This document shows positions 33,801 through 45,554 of a stretch of DNA of 64,000 bases, piece after piece. The stretch comes from Oxytricha trifallax. Taxonomy: Eukaryota; Ciliophora; Spirotrichea; Sporadotrichida; Oxytrichidae. The translations under genes were made by a program, and so were the position numbers. How positions within the stretch are numbered: position 1 is the stretch's first letter; each line of letters opens with the position of its first letter. The notes beneath the pieces are model-generated. The model had not been told where the DNA came from. It saw nothing but the letters and a program-made list of their open reading frames with translations, and did not search any database. The DNA lies in NCBI GenBank assembly GCA_000711775.1, contig ARYC01000410.1, positions 1 to 64,000 of the forward strand, written 5' to 3'.

Positions 33801-34177
33801 AATGATCTAACAATAAATAGCACTGGTGAGAGCAGTCTTGAGTCTTTTAATAAACTTAAGAAGGATGTGGTAGGAACTCTACAATAGCATAACCAAGTCC
33901 TTGGCCAATATTTGATTAACGACTATTCTTTACTGTTTAATATGGCATCACACTATTACATGAATTGTTGAGATTATAGTTTATTAAATATTTGGTCAGG
34001 TCTTTCTACACGGTCTTCTGAAAGTTCAGTAAAAACACTTCCAAGAGCATGTATTTAAAAATATAAACTTGCACTGTCAAGAGCGATCTCTGCCTTCATG
34101 TGGTATTCCTAATCAATCCTGCTTAGGTTGGTCTATATTGATAAAAGTAATTAATTTCTTGGTTTTTGGGAAGTCAT
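33801..34177 (-). CDS. Gene K, 5' part, unknown protein split by element B
   Basis: ATG at 34177 opens MTSQKPRNQLLLSIQTNLSR and continues without TGA (ASLYFQIHALGSVFTELSED, FNKLQSQQFMQQCDAILNSK, SLIKYWPRTWLCYCRV, LLKDSRLLSPVLFIVRS) up to element B. TAA/TAG are read as Gln eight or more times. Removing the element with one AAT leaves the frame intact into 29780-29630, giving 528 nt = 176 codons including TGA. The protein is not recognised. It starts about 130 bp downstream of the stop of gene M on the same strand. Confidence 0.7.
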
Positions 34178-34309
34178 TTTGGAAAAATCAGATTTTCTTG
34201 ACAAAATCAAAACAACGAAAAGCACTAAAATTACAGTAAAATAGCTTTATTAAGAAAAAATATCAATTTATATAAAACCTAAGATTTTTATAATATTTAT
34301 ACAATAGCC

Positions 34310-35735
34310 TCATTTTAAAAATGCATAATATGCTTTAAGGAGATCTAAAGTACCCTCAACAATAGTAGACACTTTATTGACCTAATTTTATACTCATTAA
34401 GATTTAAGAATATTTAATGATATAACAGCATTCTCAGTATGTCTACGCCATCCCTCATTTTTGTAACTTTCTTGCTATACCTAGTTTACTATTCAATACT
34501 CGTTCTGGTTGATCCTGATGGCATACGTTTATGTTTTCCCCTGTGAATATTTGTAAAATGATAAATAAATTATAACTTATTGCAGACGAATTAGACTTCA
34601 ACTAAAGTTAAATAGCAACTCAATCGATAAAGTATTGTCTTTTCTAGGGAATTACAAATTCTTGAACAGACATCTTTATTAATTATAGAGACAAGTTGAT
34701 ATCATTATAATAATAGTAATTTGGAAAATATAAAATTCGTGATATCTTTATTTTTTATGTCATTAGGTCTCTTCTTAATCCTCTTTGGGTAATATTTCAC
34801 AAGCTATGTCGTCAAAAAGACTAATATCAAATTTTTTAAATAATGTGCCTTAAATCCTATTTTTGAAGGTATTAAGAACAAAATAGTTTTGACCGAGGTA
34901 TAAAAATCAATAATAACAGCCGAGTTAGATTCTTTGCCAAGATTATAATATTTTTGTACTACAACAATATTAAGTTATCAAAGTCACTCTTGGAAGAATT
35001 TGCTATTTTAGTTTGGCTGCTTAAAAGATGTAGGCAATTATCGCACTCAATATGACTTTTAAGGCTACGTTGAATTCTTTCTTTAAATGTTCTTTATTTA
35101 TTTCTTAGTGGTTTGAGAGCTACTCAATCACCCTTCCATTAGTAGCGTATATTCTGATACATATTGACAACACTGGCTTAAAGGCATTAACCAATAGTGT
35201 AAAAAAAAGTAGCCATCAATGAGATATTGATTGGATGCTATCCCTAATCACTTTATTCATATATAACATTATGTTTAGGTTCTACCCTAAATTATTTTAT
35301 TTTTTACTAAGTTTGAGAATTTCATAATGAATGTATCGAGATTTCTGTCGTAGTATTCAAGAAGTATCTGATAGTTTGGTAATGTGTTGCTTCATCGTGA
35401 TAGCCATTAATATTGCACCGGTTATCTTCTTTCCTCTTTTTGGCGGTCTCATTCTAAGTTTACTTTGCTACTAACGTATATCAGCTCTTGATGGACGACT
35501 AAGAGTGCAACTTAACGCTTCTTATAGGGTCTCCTGACTTCTATTAATGACCTATTTATTACTTATTAAAAGGTATAGGAGCTGTTTAAAGATGTATTGA
35601 TGAGTATGAGTTAATCAAATTCAAGATTGTGTCTAAAAGTAGATTCTCATTTAAGTCTCCCAGTAACTCGGGGTCGTCTTGCTCGTATAAAGTTGTGAAT
35701 ATCGAAATACTAGAGGATTCCTTGAAAGAATTTAC
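34310..35735 (-). CDS. Gene M, unknown protein in several frame segments
   Basis: Minus-strand coding pieces run in order. They are FKESSSISIFTTLYEQDDPE with DLNENLLLDTILNLINSY; QSKLRMRPPKRGKKITGAIL; YQILLEYYDRNLDTFIMKF; TNGRVIEQLSNHQEINKEHL and FNVALKVILSAIIAYIFQA; ESNSAVIIDFYTSVKTILF; FDDIACEILPKEDQEE; and finally VSTIVEGTLDLLKAYYAFLK ending TGA 34312-34310. The composition is clearly protein-like, and one frame runs about 100 codons (near 35250-34950). The frame changes at least five times. No family is recognised. It lies upstream of gene K on the same strand. Short eliminated segments or introns between the pieces are plausible. Confidence 0.45.
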
Positions 35736-35759
35736 GATTAACCTGTGTATTTATTAGTA

Positions 35760-37670
35760 TTATAATAGGGTTTCAAAAATTTATAATAATATAATAATAG
35801 ATCTCGTCAAATTGTTTGATTTAATGATAATAGTTTATACTGCTACAAATACCTTATTTAAATCACTAAAGCGAACAAATAATTTTAATAATTTTATCTA
35901 TTTTTATTGAATTTAATTGCTATCTAAATACTGTAAATAATATTATTGCCGTTCTATTTATCTATCATGAATTCCTGATTGAAACTAATGTGCTTGAATA
36001 CTGATAATAATTTAGCAAGAATACCTTTCAATTACAATAAATCTAAAATTTAAATGTATTAGAATTTATGAGTCTAAGTTCTTAATTTAGTTTCAATATA
36101 ATTCATCCTCATCTGAGACCCAATATTCTTTACTGAGGCATTGATTACTATTCTTTATTGCAGCAACTCTCACTCTTATTTCAAGACAAAATTAGTGAAG
36201 TTAATTATAAATTGTATATATTTGATTAAAAAGAAATGCAAAGCTTTTAATATCTGTAATTATATTTAAAATTAAAATACTACTTAGTCACATAATATTA
36301 TTTAATTGATTAGCACAGCAATTGTAAAAATATACAGTTTATACTATAAAATTATGACTATCTAAGCAGAAGACTCTTAATTATTCAGCTAATAACACTA
36401 TATTTAGTTAAAAAACTGCCTATATGTTTAAATAAACACAATATTTAGAACTTAAAATATTAATGGAATATCAAGTTGTATTTATTACAGAGAACAGTTG
36501 TATATGAAGAACAGGAATCAAATGAATAACTAGATGAGTAAAATTTATATTAAAAGAATGGTGTTATCCACTGAAGTTGAGGATAGGTTTAGTGGATCTA
36601 AAGTATAGCATTTAAATTTTGATTATAACAATTTTATGTTGTAATTCAAGATCTTTCATCAAAAGTTTCAAATATACAAAGTGAAATATATATTAGTATT
36701 TGTAAATTAATTTAAATATGTAATTTGATTAAAGAGCATAGAAATTTTAATAAATAAGGAGTATGATTTTACTCATAAATAGTAGGAGTATAATCATAAG
36801 ACAGATTAACAAATTCAGTCAAAATCTTTACCAATAAGCTGATTGATAGTCACCAATTTTAATATAATAACTATATTATAATATATTTTAATGCTATTTA
36901 ATGATATTATTAACAAATGATATCATCACTAAAATATTTATAATAATTGAAATATAAAAAAGAATAGGAATCCTGTCGACAGTTACTATTCTTCAATAAA
37001 TTTAAAAGGCTCTTTTTTACACTACCAATATAAGAAATATACTAAGCAACAGTGGTAATAGAAAAGTATTTCTCACATTTAATGGTGAATTTTACAAAAA
37101 AGCAAATCTTTTTCACAAGAAAAACACAAAATATTAAAAAATCAAATTTATGCAATTTTTATAATGATTTGATTTATAGCAATCCTTTTTATGAACTCAA
37201 GAAAGATTAAAATTGTTATTTATGTAATAATTACATGCTTTGTTTGTTCAAATTAAAATGAAATTATGTAATTAATTAAAAATGTATAGATACTATCAAT
37301 TTAAAGCTTTATGCAAAATTTAGAGAATAAATATTTAAATGATCATTATTTTCATTTTGAAATATATAATAAACATTCCATAAATATACTCATTCCCTAC
37401 TTTTTAAATGATTTATTGTGTTATTTGATGAAAATTGGTTATGTCTTTGTTTATTGTATTCACATTGATATCCCTCACTTTTTTTATTTAGGTTCTTGAT
37501 TCTTGAATATTAGATTGCCTTTAGTAATATATTTTTGCATATCATTATAATATAATTCAAGCAAATAGTAAATAATGTTAATATTCAAGAAAGTATAACT
37601 GATGACATCAGCTTTATAAGTTATATTTTGCTTAGTTTATTTAGCAACCGTAAAAATTAAGTGTTTATCA
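35760..37670. other. AT-rich stretch with a short gene-end-like segment at 36105-36190
   Basis: The minus-strand segment reads LEIRVRVAAIKNSNQCLSK and ends WVSDEDELY-TGA, which could be the last exon of a gene. The rest shows no recognised feature. Confidence 0.35.
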
Positions 37671-37672
37671 AT

Positions 37673-37885
37673 ATGAATAAATATAGGAAGCTTTGTTATG
37701 CTATGGCGAGGTTTCTTCTAGGTCATGACCATGACAATATGACAACGGTCACTATTTCTCAGAGAAATTCAAATAAGCTTCTTAAGAAAGAGTAGTTGTT
37801 AAAATCGACGTGGAAGTAAACACAAAATATCGAGTATTAAGAATCTAGGTTGGAAATAATAGGTAATCCTGTTCATAGAATCTGA
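37673..37885 (+). CDS. Small unknown protein N (70 aa)
   Basis: ATG 37673 to TGA 37883, one frame: MNKYRKLCYAMARFLLGHDH...TISQRNSNKLLKKEQ...ESRLEIIGNPVHRI. It has three TAA/TAG Gln codons and is basic overall. The composition is distinct from the flanking A+T filler. It could be a full small gene or the first segment of a longer one. Confidence 0.4.
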
Positions 37886-37899
37886 TTGAGACTGATAAA

Positions 37900-38900
37900 G
37901 AGGCGATATGCATAATTATTTTCAGATCCATTGAAAATTTTGTACTTTGAATCTCCTTATTAGGTCTTCTGTTGGTTCGAATTAGGGCTCTTGAAAATTC
38001 CTATAATACGGCTTTCCTCTTTTGTCGCTTTCCATAAAAACATATATATATATATATATTTGAGAATAATTGAAGTCTGAATTATACATAGCTGCAAAAC
38101 TTGTAGAATTGTAAATCATGATCAAGCCTAACTATTCAAAATAATTAGAAATCATAATAAATTAATAAGAAAAATAAAAGACAAAGAATACATGTTCAAG
38201 GATATTAAAGAAAGATTTTTTCCTTAAAATGAGCAAGCTAAGTTGCTAAGAAAACATACTTCAAAATTACATATAAGTCTAAATAATTTTTCCTATTATA
38301 ATCTGATTTTTATTAACATTTGAGAATGCTCTTGATGAAGTCTGATACAAAAGAATACTCATCAAAGTGACGTTTTACCCATTAGTTTTGTAAATCAAGC
38401 GAATTTTTAAATGCTTATGTGAAAATAAGTTATTTTACGAGAATTCAAACATGCAGCTATATACAAATCCCTTAATGAAATAAAAAAATGTTTGATTAAC
38501 ATGTAATTTATTAATGGTTAAGTAATTAAAAATGCAATACTAAAATTATGAAAATTTTCGGAATCTATTTATAATGAAATTAAATAGATTTTATGTTCAT
38601 ATTGTGCTAAAGATGAGATGTAAATAGTAAAAAAGTCAGGGCTAAAATACTCGTTGATAAAATATTTAATTCATTTAAAGAAAAAAAAAAAGTAAGGCAA
38701 TGGAAAACTAAGAAAAATAAATGAAATAATCATACACAAAAATCCAACATAATAAGGAAAAAATATACCAGAATAAATTATTATGGGAGACACAATAACT
38801 GTTTATATTAACATTGATGCAAATCCAATCAATTATTTAAGTTGATTTTATTGAATCTTCATTCAAGTAAGGAGAAAAGTAAAAATGTTAAACAAAAAAA
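37900..38900. other. AT-rich stretch with (TA)n at 38042-38059
   Basis: Nothing recognised apart from a short TA microsatellite. Confidence 0.45.
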
Positions 38901-39730
38901 GGTTTAAAAGATGAGCTCATAAAACTATGGTTTATTGCTTTTCTCTTTTTAATGAGTTGCTATAGCCTCTATAAGAATTATAGACACTAGAAGAAGTTTA
39001 GAATTTTAAGAATGACATTAATAAAAAAAATGAAATTTCTCAGCAATTTATAAATCTCATGAAAACTGTTAAAATCCGTGTTTTTCAGCGGTTTTATCAT
39101 TTTTGTTAAATACTTAATTAAATCAAAATCCCCGGGAAAACCCACTTTATAGTTATCAAGAAGTTTTTCCACTCAAATTTTGTAAGATGCAATCTGAGTA
39201 TAAAGAGGTCGAGGAACAATAGATACTATTTACAGAAAACAAATGATAAATGAAGATTTTATGAAGACTATTGGCTTAAGCAAAAGTCCATGTGAAGCTA
39301 AGCTCACTTAGCAATTTGCCAAGTTATCTCTAAAACTAGTAATCTGGTGACAACAAAGGCTGTCTTATTTGAAAGAGGAGCTAAAAAAACTATGATCTGT
39401 GGCTTTTTACATCTAGAAGAGTTGGTTGAGGACCTGTAACTATAAAAAGAATATCGACCTCGATGTGGGATATTTAAATTACCATAAAAAAAAAGTTCAA
39501 TTTCTCAAGATTTTTCAAACTCTTAAAAACAGATGTTTACAGTCATTTTCATCATATTTGTCAATATTTATAAATTATCATATTTTCATCAATTTTTGAC
39601 TTTTACCTAAATTTTCATGGTTTTGACAAGTTTTCCACTCAAATGTTGTAAGATGCAATTTGAGTATTAAGAGGTCGAGGAACAATAGTAGATACACAGG
39701 AGAGCAGTCAAAGTAGAAATGAAGATTTCT
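38900..39730. repeat. Tandem-like ~470-bp repeat, locus 1
   Basis: About 1.7 units. Landmarks recur about 465 bp apart: TTGTAAGATGCAATCTGAGT and GAGGTCGAGGAACAATAG at about 39,180-39,222 and again at about 39,645-39,690. Other landmarks are GCAAAAGTCCATGTGAAGC, TCTCTAAAACTAGTAATCT, GAATATCGACCTCGAT and TTTTCATCATATTTGTCAAT. The same landmarks in the same orientation and order occur at 62540-63320. It is likely a germline satellite or remnant of a longer repeat. No coding capacity is seen. Confidence 0.75.
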
Positions 39731-39800
39731 GAGGATTTTACTCTGCGACAAAAAACCATACCAAGCCCTCTTTACTTATCTTGAAATCACGCTATCTCTA

Positions 39801-40540
39801 ATACTGGTGAGCTGGCATGGCTACAGAGATGAGGTCCACGAATGGATCCCTGCAAGTTACTGTGATGGAGAGGGCTCACTTAAAATGGTGGAGGACTCCG
39901 TGGACACACACAGACTATGCCTCATGACTTCAGTCGAGTGGAACAAGCTCAACAAGGGTCGCACCACCGTCAGAGATCACCTACTATGTTGGTCAGGACC
40001 GTTGATCCCGTCCTGTCTACTGCAATTGTTACTGGGTGCGACCTCAGGCGCCCAAAATATCTTACAGGTCCAACATTGTCTCCTCAAGTTTTGGAAACGC
40101 TCACCGCTGTTCTGACCTAACTAACCAACAAATATCAGGAGAGGGAATCCATTCAAATCAGAGAGGATGTGTTCGACGAATAAAGCTAAGACTGCCTCGC
40201 AGAGATAGTCAACAGCAGTGCATCACATGATCTCTAAGAGCCAGAATGCTAAACCTACTTCTACACATCCAAGAACAAATACTTGGACAGCACTACAGAG
40301 ACTAATGCAACTTCGTATTAAAATCATAATCATTTTGTTTCTAATATCCTTGCATTTCAAAATAATTTACCTTCTCCCAAATTTCCACAATCTTTTATAG
40401 TTTATAGATAAAACTCATATAATTGTATAGAATTTTAAATATAATGTTGTTACATTAATAAATTAATTTGTTTACATTTTTTTAGTAGTATCAGTGGAAT
40501 TAGTAATAGTAGAAGTAGTAGTTGTAGTAATAATAGTTGA
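39801..40540 (+). CDS. Chromo-barrel/Tudor-like protein segment
   Basis: In the first frame LILVSWHGYRDEVHEWIPAS matches the core of chromo-barrel/Tudor-knot domains (hhVHWxGWxxxxDEWh) that bind modified histones in acetyltransferase and related complexes. It is followed by GSLKMVEDSVDTHR. After a frame change near 39915, a second frame runs MPHDFSRVEQAQQGSHH, PTLSPQVLETLTAVLTQLTN, ESIQIREDVFDEQSQDC to TGA 40538. It has many TAA/TAG Gln codons, and the last ~60 codons are low-complexity. Both frames sit in a GC-richer island, typical of a macronuclear-destined segment. The domain call rests on one short motif. The start is not fixed; coding may begin upstream. Confidence 0.45.
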
Positions 40541-40865
40541 ATTAGTATTAGTAGTATTATATATATATTAAAACCAATATATATTGATTAGATTTGGTAT
40601 TTAATTATTAACCTCTTTTATAATTCATTTCAAATTCCTTTAGATTCACAAATCCTATCTATTAATCATTTACTCCTCGAAATTCACACCTTTTTATGGC
40701 ATTTAGCCGACACAAAATTCAGTAAAAAATCCAATTATAATTGAGGATCTTCTGCTTTAAAATACAGAATTTTAAGTTATCCTGCTCTCCTTGACATCTT
40801 ATATATTGCTTAAAACAATCTCATGCACAATATAATGATTTACAACATTAGCCTAGATACTCCAA

Positions 40866-41090
40866 TGAGGAGTGAGTAATAGCATTCTTGGAAGTGCTCA
40901 GCGTATTGCTGTTCATTAATAGAGATCGAAACCTTAAATGTGATTGTCGAGATGAAGAAATAAAATTGGGGTTGGCAGACAGATTGCTCACACGAAGTAA
41001 ATGCAAGGAGATCAAAGACTTAAACGATGGGAGGGGTAAATCAGCTTAAAACTTTGTGAGATAAATAAAAATAACTAGAAAGTGATGCAA
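40866..41090 (+). CDS. Possible coding segment, unknown
   Basis: All three plus frames are open here. The most protein-like reads IAFLEVLSVLLFINRDRNLK and DEEIKLGLADRLLTRSKCKE, then DLNDGRGKSAQNFV. It may be another segment of a macronuclear gene. No family is recognised. Confidence 0.3.
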
Positions 41091-41289
41091 TCAATGGTAA
41101 GTTTATTGATTTTATGTTTATAGATCCGAAAAGTAATAAATAATAAAAAAGAAGTTTTATTATTATTGTATTTTATCATATATTACAGATCTTGGAGTAG
41201 GTCATAAAGAGATAAATTTTGTACATTATAAGAAGTATGAAAATTTTTAATAATGTGTGAATTATCATCATTGGTGTGGGATAGACATT

Positions 41290-41960
41290 CATAATTTATA
41301 ATATTTTGAGATATAGGGCTCGCTTCTCTCTCGACCTATGAGCTGCCATGTTTCATCGCAAGTTCCTTGAGTTTAAGTTCTTTTCATGATATGTAAGTGG
41401 CAATTATAAAAGAAATTTTTTATCTTATAAGGATGTTATAGGCATCAAGAGAGTGTTTAAATTTATTCTGCCAATTTACATAAACAATCAAAAATATTTA
41501 ATTCATGATAAAATGCTGAGAACTATTATTATTGAGTTTAAACAAGTGGATGAGATTATTATAATTAAATATAGTTAAAAATCAATATACAAGTAAATTG
41601 TTCGAAAAGAAGGTATAAACGATTTTAATTCTTGCAAGTATCAGTGATAATGCCTGTTTTAAGATTTATGGACTTTATCCTTTTTCTTGCTCATTTGCCA
41701 CAATAACACATTAAAACCTTTAAACATTTAAGAGATTATTAGTCACTTTTTTTGTCAATAGGCTAAGAAGAGTTTTGAAGAGGTTTGATTTTCAATTGTT
41801 TTAAGCAATATAACTTCACAGGCAACCTTCAAATATGGCAATTACTTAATTATGTTAAGTGCGGTACAACTTGTTAAAATCAGGTTAAGTTTAGTCATCA
41901 AAATTGTGAAATGTTTATCAGGCATTAATCCTGATGAATAGAATCATAAAATGTATGCTA
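41290..41960 (+). pseudogene. Fossil TBE-type transposase
   Basis: ARFSLDL(stop)AAMFHRKFLEF aligns with the element B transposase block HFPLDQRAVMFHRKFPDI. Further on, YKRNFLSYKDVIGIKRVF, ILASISDNACFKIYGLYP, FKHLRDYQSL and KKSFEEV follow the order of the B protein (YRRNSITFKTVNRVKRVI, ILAGISEDFGKESYVIHP, LHKLRDKYNDQ, QKAYEEL). Frames change repeatedly and TGA codons interrupt. No terminal repeats or partner genes remain nearby. This is an old remnant distinct from A, B and C. Confidence 0.65.
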
Positions 41961-42129
41961 ATATAGCAACTCTAACCCTATAAGAATAAAGTGCTTATAG
42001 GTATATTAAGAGTAGTGCAATTATTTAAATAAATAGAATCAAAAGCAGAGTAAATTTCAAACAAGACAAATCTATTATCAGAGATATCAAATGAATATAT
42101 ATGGAATTGTGGCTACGATAAATAAATTT

Positions 42130-42613
42130 GGGGGGGAAGTTTCCTGCACTGGTTTATGATAAAAAAAAAATTTCAGGGAAGTTTCCTGCACTTTTTTTTA
42201 TTTTTAATTTTTTTAATTAAATTATTCTTTATAACAACTATCAACCAACTTTAGGACTAATTTCATTGTTATAATTATACTTTAATTTATTAATCAATAG
42301 TCAATATCTATCTTCAAATTCCAAAAACTCTGACCTTTTTCCTCTGATTATTTTAGGTTCTGTCTCTTAAATTTTATATTGCTTTAATATAGTAATTTCA
42401 AATATTGTATCCAATTGTTAGTGTAATTCTTATTAAATTTATCTTGTTCTTACCATGCCTATATAATGTTATACTGTATTTCTTGAGATACTTCAATGGT
42501 GAACAATATACTCTTAATATTGAATGGGTAATAAAAATATTAAAATTTTTTATTTATGTAAAATTTATTAAATTTAACATAATGAAAAAAACAGTGCAGG
42601 AAACTTCCCCCCC
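42130..42613. mobile_element. Foldback element 5 (G-run ends, perfect 8-bp target duplication)
   Basis: The left end GGGGGGGAAGTTTCCTGCACT and right end AGTGCAGGAAACTTCCCCCCC are inverted. ATAAATTT at 42122-42129 and 42614-42621 is an exact 8-bp duplication. The left side carries a second copy of GGGAAGTTTCCTGCACT at 42177-42193. Unlike the other foldback elements the inverted part is short (about 21 bp) and the interior is simple A+T-rich DNA. A 70-codon frame crossing the right end is not credible as a gene. Confidence 0.85.
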
Positions 42614-42621
42614 ATAAATTT

Positions 42622-43776
42622 CATACCTCTGCCATTAAATATGCATAAATTAACGGTGAAAATGAACACTTACAAGAACAATATTACAAGTACTACCAAT
42701 TTCTATAATCTGATAAATTAATACTTAATAGTCATATTATTATATTAATTGTTGAAAAGGTCATACAGTGAATTATTCATGTATAACTCAATGATAACAA
42801 TGATGATTAAATGTCGTTTGATCATTTTTTGTGTAATATCCCCCCTCCTCCACTAAATTTATAAATGCTTTTATCATTATCATATAAACAGAGCAACAAA
42901 GAAACAAGATTGTTAAATAACGAACTTTAAAGTATTTTTGGGGTGACCGCATGAAATATCATCTATGGAACTTAAATTAATACATTTAAATTTATAGCTA
43001 CTCTATTTAGACCATCACAGATCTTATTAGATTCACAAACATGATTGTAATGCAATATATAATTGATTAATTATAAAATAAATTATAAAATATGTGGAAA
43101 TAAAAAGTTTAAGAAACTATTGACTCCATTCTAACATAAATATGAGATCATTTTTAGAGTATTGATTATTAATACCACTCATTTTGAGTTCCAACCAGTC
43201 ATTGGCAATTTTTTGGCCATATTTTTAGTATTGGATGAGAACAAAGCAATCGATTGATTAAGCCATTATTTTTAGTTGCTTCAAGCTCATATATGGAAGC
43301 TTGAATATATTCAATAATTATTGGAGAAAGAATTTATATGAATAGTTAGTTTTAAAAACAAAAAATATGAGCTATATTAATAAGTTATTCAATGTTACTC
43401 ATATTAAATTTTAATTTTATTACAGACAGAATTTTAATTTATATTATGATATTAATACTTTCTTTTTTTTAAATATTAATTTTATATATATATATATATA
43501 ATTATCTCTCTTTTTATATTGCCTATATGATTGGCTTACTTTTGAACCTATAATTATTAACATATTCTATAATAATAATATGAATAAATATAGTTTATTA
43601 TATATAAAACAGATTAATTTCTTATAACTAACTATATAATAATCATTCATTGGCCAATCTATATTGTTTTACCACCTTTTAATCTTTGTCGCCTCCCCTT
43701 TTTATCACTATATCACTATTTTCTGCATATTATTACTATGTTATATTAAAATATAACTTCCTCAATTGTCGAAATA
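42622..43776. other. AT-rich stretch, nothing recognised
   Basis: An isolated C6 run at 42840-42845 and a (TA)n tract near 43484-43500 are the only notable features. Confidence 0.45.
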
Positions 43777-43959
43777 TCATACAGTTAAATCAGCAAATTC
43801 TGGGTCTTTTTTTCTGTTGCATTTAAAGTTAGATTTATTAATATTAATCACACTTTTATTGATTTTATCCCTAACTTAAGCATAGGTATCAATCGCTTTA
43901 TTGAAGTGAGATGTGGCTTTCTTCTCTATAATCATAACTTCTTTTTACTTTATATTCAT
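43777..43959 (-). CDS. Small unknown protein or gene end O (60 aa)
   Basis: ATG 43959 to TGA 43779-43777 in one frame: MNIKQKEVMIIEKKATSHFN, DTYAQVRDKINKSVININ, and a C-terminal CNRKKDPEFADLTV. Open frame continues upstream of the ATG, so this may be the last segment of a longer gene. The residue pattern is convincing. No family is recognised. Confidence 0.4.
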
Positions 43960-44021
43960 CTGTGCTAAGATTGTCTAAAAGATTATCAATTAAATGATAA
44001 AAAAAATGTTAGTCTAGTTTA

Positions 44022-44290
44022 GTTCAGGTCAAGATTTGAGATTGAAAACGATAAACATTCCTTATATGATGCATTGCCAAGGCTCATTCAGAAGCTCAAG
44101 AACTTTAATAAAATTTGATCTGCAAAGATTGTAATTTATTAGATTGGATGATATGAGTTAGCTAGGAAATTGAAAGTAACTCATTTAAACAAAGCTCTTC
44201 CTCATCATTTTCTTACTCCTGCATCTCTTCAGATCTGTATATTTCTCTCCTATAATTTATAATATAGAAATTTCTTCAATGATTATTAAA
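44022..44290 (+). CDS. Unknown coding segment P, opposite strand to O
   Basis: The plus-strand frame reads RSRFEIENDKHSLYDALPRL, IQKLKNFNKI, then after TGA SAKIVIYQIG, after another TGA YELARKLKVTHLNKALPHHF, LTPASLQICIF. The whole stretch looks coding, with two TGA codons in frame. It begins about 60 bp from the 5' end of O in the opposite direction. Confidence 0.35.
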
Positions 44291-44299
44291 ATGGCGATT

Positions 44300-45550
44300 G
44301 CTCGTCTCAATGTATCAACACTCAATAACAAAAGGACTACAAAATCTAGATTCATTAAATAACTTTAAAATGAATTGGATGAAATTTATATAAAATCTTT
44401 ATACTTAACTAATTTAAACCTTACCAAACAAGAAGGCCAGACTTTCCATTTTTAAAATCAACATCCAAGAGTAAGCTTAAAGAATTTGTAATGAAGAGTT
44501 TAAATTAAATACTTCAGAAACAATAATCAATGCTAATCATCAATCACATATTAAGAATGAAACCACTATCCAATAGTAATAATGACACTTTTTAAAATAT
44601 CTTATAGTAAATCCCAATACTTATAAAATTAACACTCCATAACTAAATAAAAACTAGTAAATATATCTTAACATTTACGAATACTAAGTTTTCGCAAAAT
44701 AAGAATACATAAACAATTCTTTAACTTATATACCTCACGTTTTATCATTCAAAAAATGACTCTTCTCAAAGTGATAATTATAAAATGCAACTGCAGTGGT
44801 AGAATGATAAAAACTTTTTAATTTCAAAATTCTACAAAAGATAAAATTTATTTTGATTTCTTTGCAGTTTAATGAACCGCAGGTAATATATAGGGAGCCT
44901 TTTAAAGCACCATTACCTAGTTTTTGACATCAGAAACTTATCATATTCATATATCAATAATTCATAAGACCCAACAAATCATACATAAGCTAAGTGAAAT
45001 TTCAACAATATTAAACAACTGAAACTCGTTACATTACTATAAACTAAGGAGATTCAAACAGAATTTCCTTAATTTATCGCAGATTATCTAACAAACAAGT
45101 TCTTATATTTATAAGAAATTTTTGACTATCAAAAGATCAATATGGACATACAATATCGAGAATAAAGATAAAGAACTGTAGAACTCACATATTTCACATT
45201 TCCATCAAGAGGTATATTTAAGAAACAGAATAGAGACAACGATTCTCGCCAATTAAGAATTTAAATCAAGAATAGTTGAATTATATAAATCCACTCTATC
45301 TGATTAAGAAATAAAAGAAGTATGATATTGAGTAATGAGAAAAACAAGAAACATTAGAGAATGGGAAGTAATAAATTATTTTGCGAAGTAAATGTCATCA
45401 ATATATCATAATCTATTAGTGCTATTGGTATTAGAAATATTTATATATTAAACTTAGGGATCATCAGAGAGTTTACATAGAGAATATTATAATTATAATA
45501 TCATTTGAGTATATTTAATCAAATTGCATTCTAATATTTCCGATGCCATA
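44300..45550. other. AT-rich stretch, nothing recognised
   Basis: No convincing frame, repeat or RNA gene. Confidence 0.4.
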
Positions 45551-45554
45551 ACTT

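Noticed and set aside
42405..42617. 70-aa hydrophobic ORF
   Set aside because: Crosses the right end of foldback element 5 and has the composition of A+T filler.
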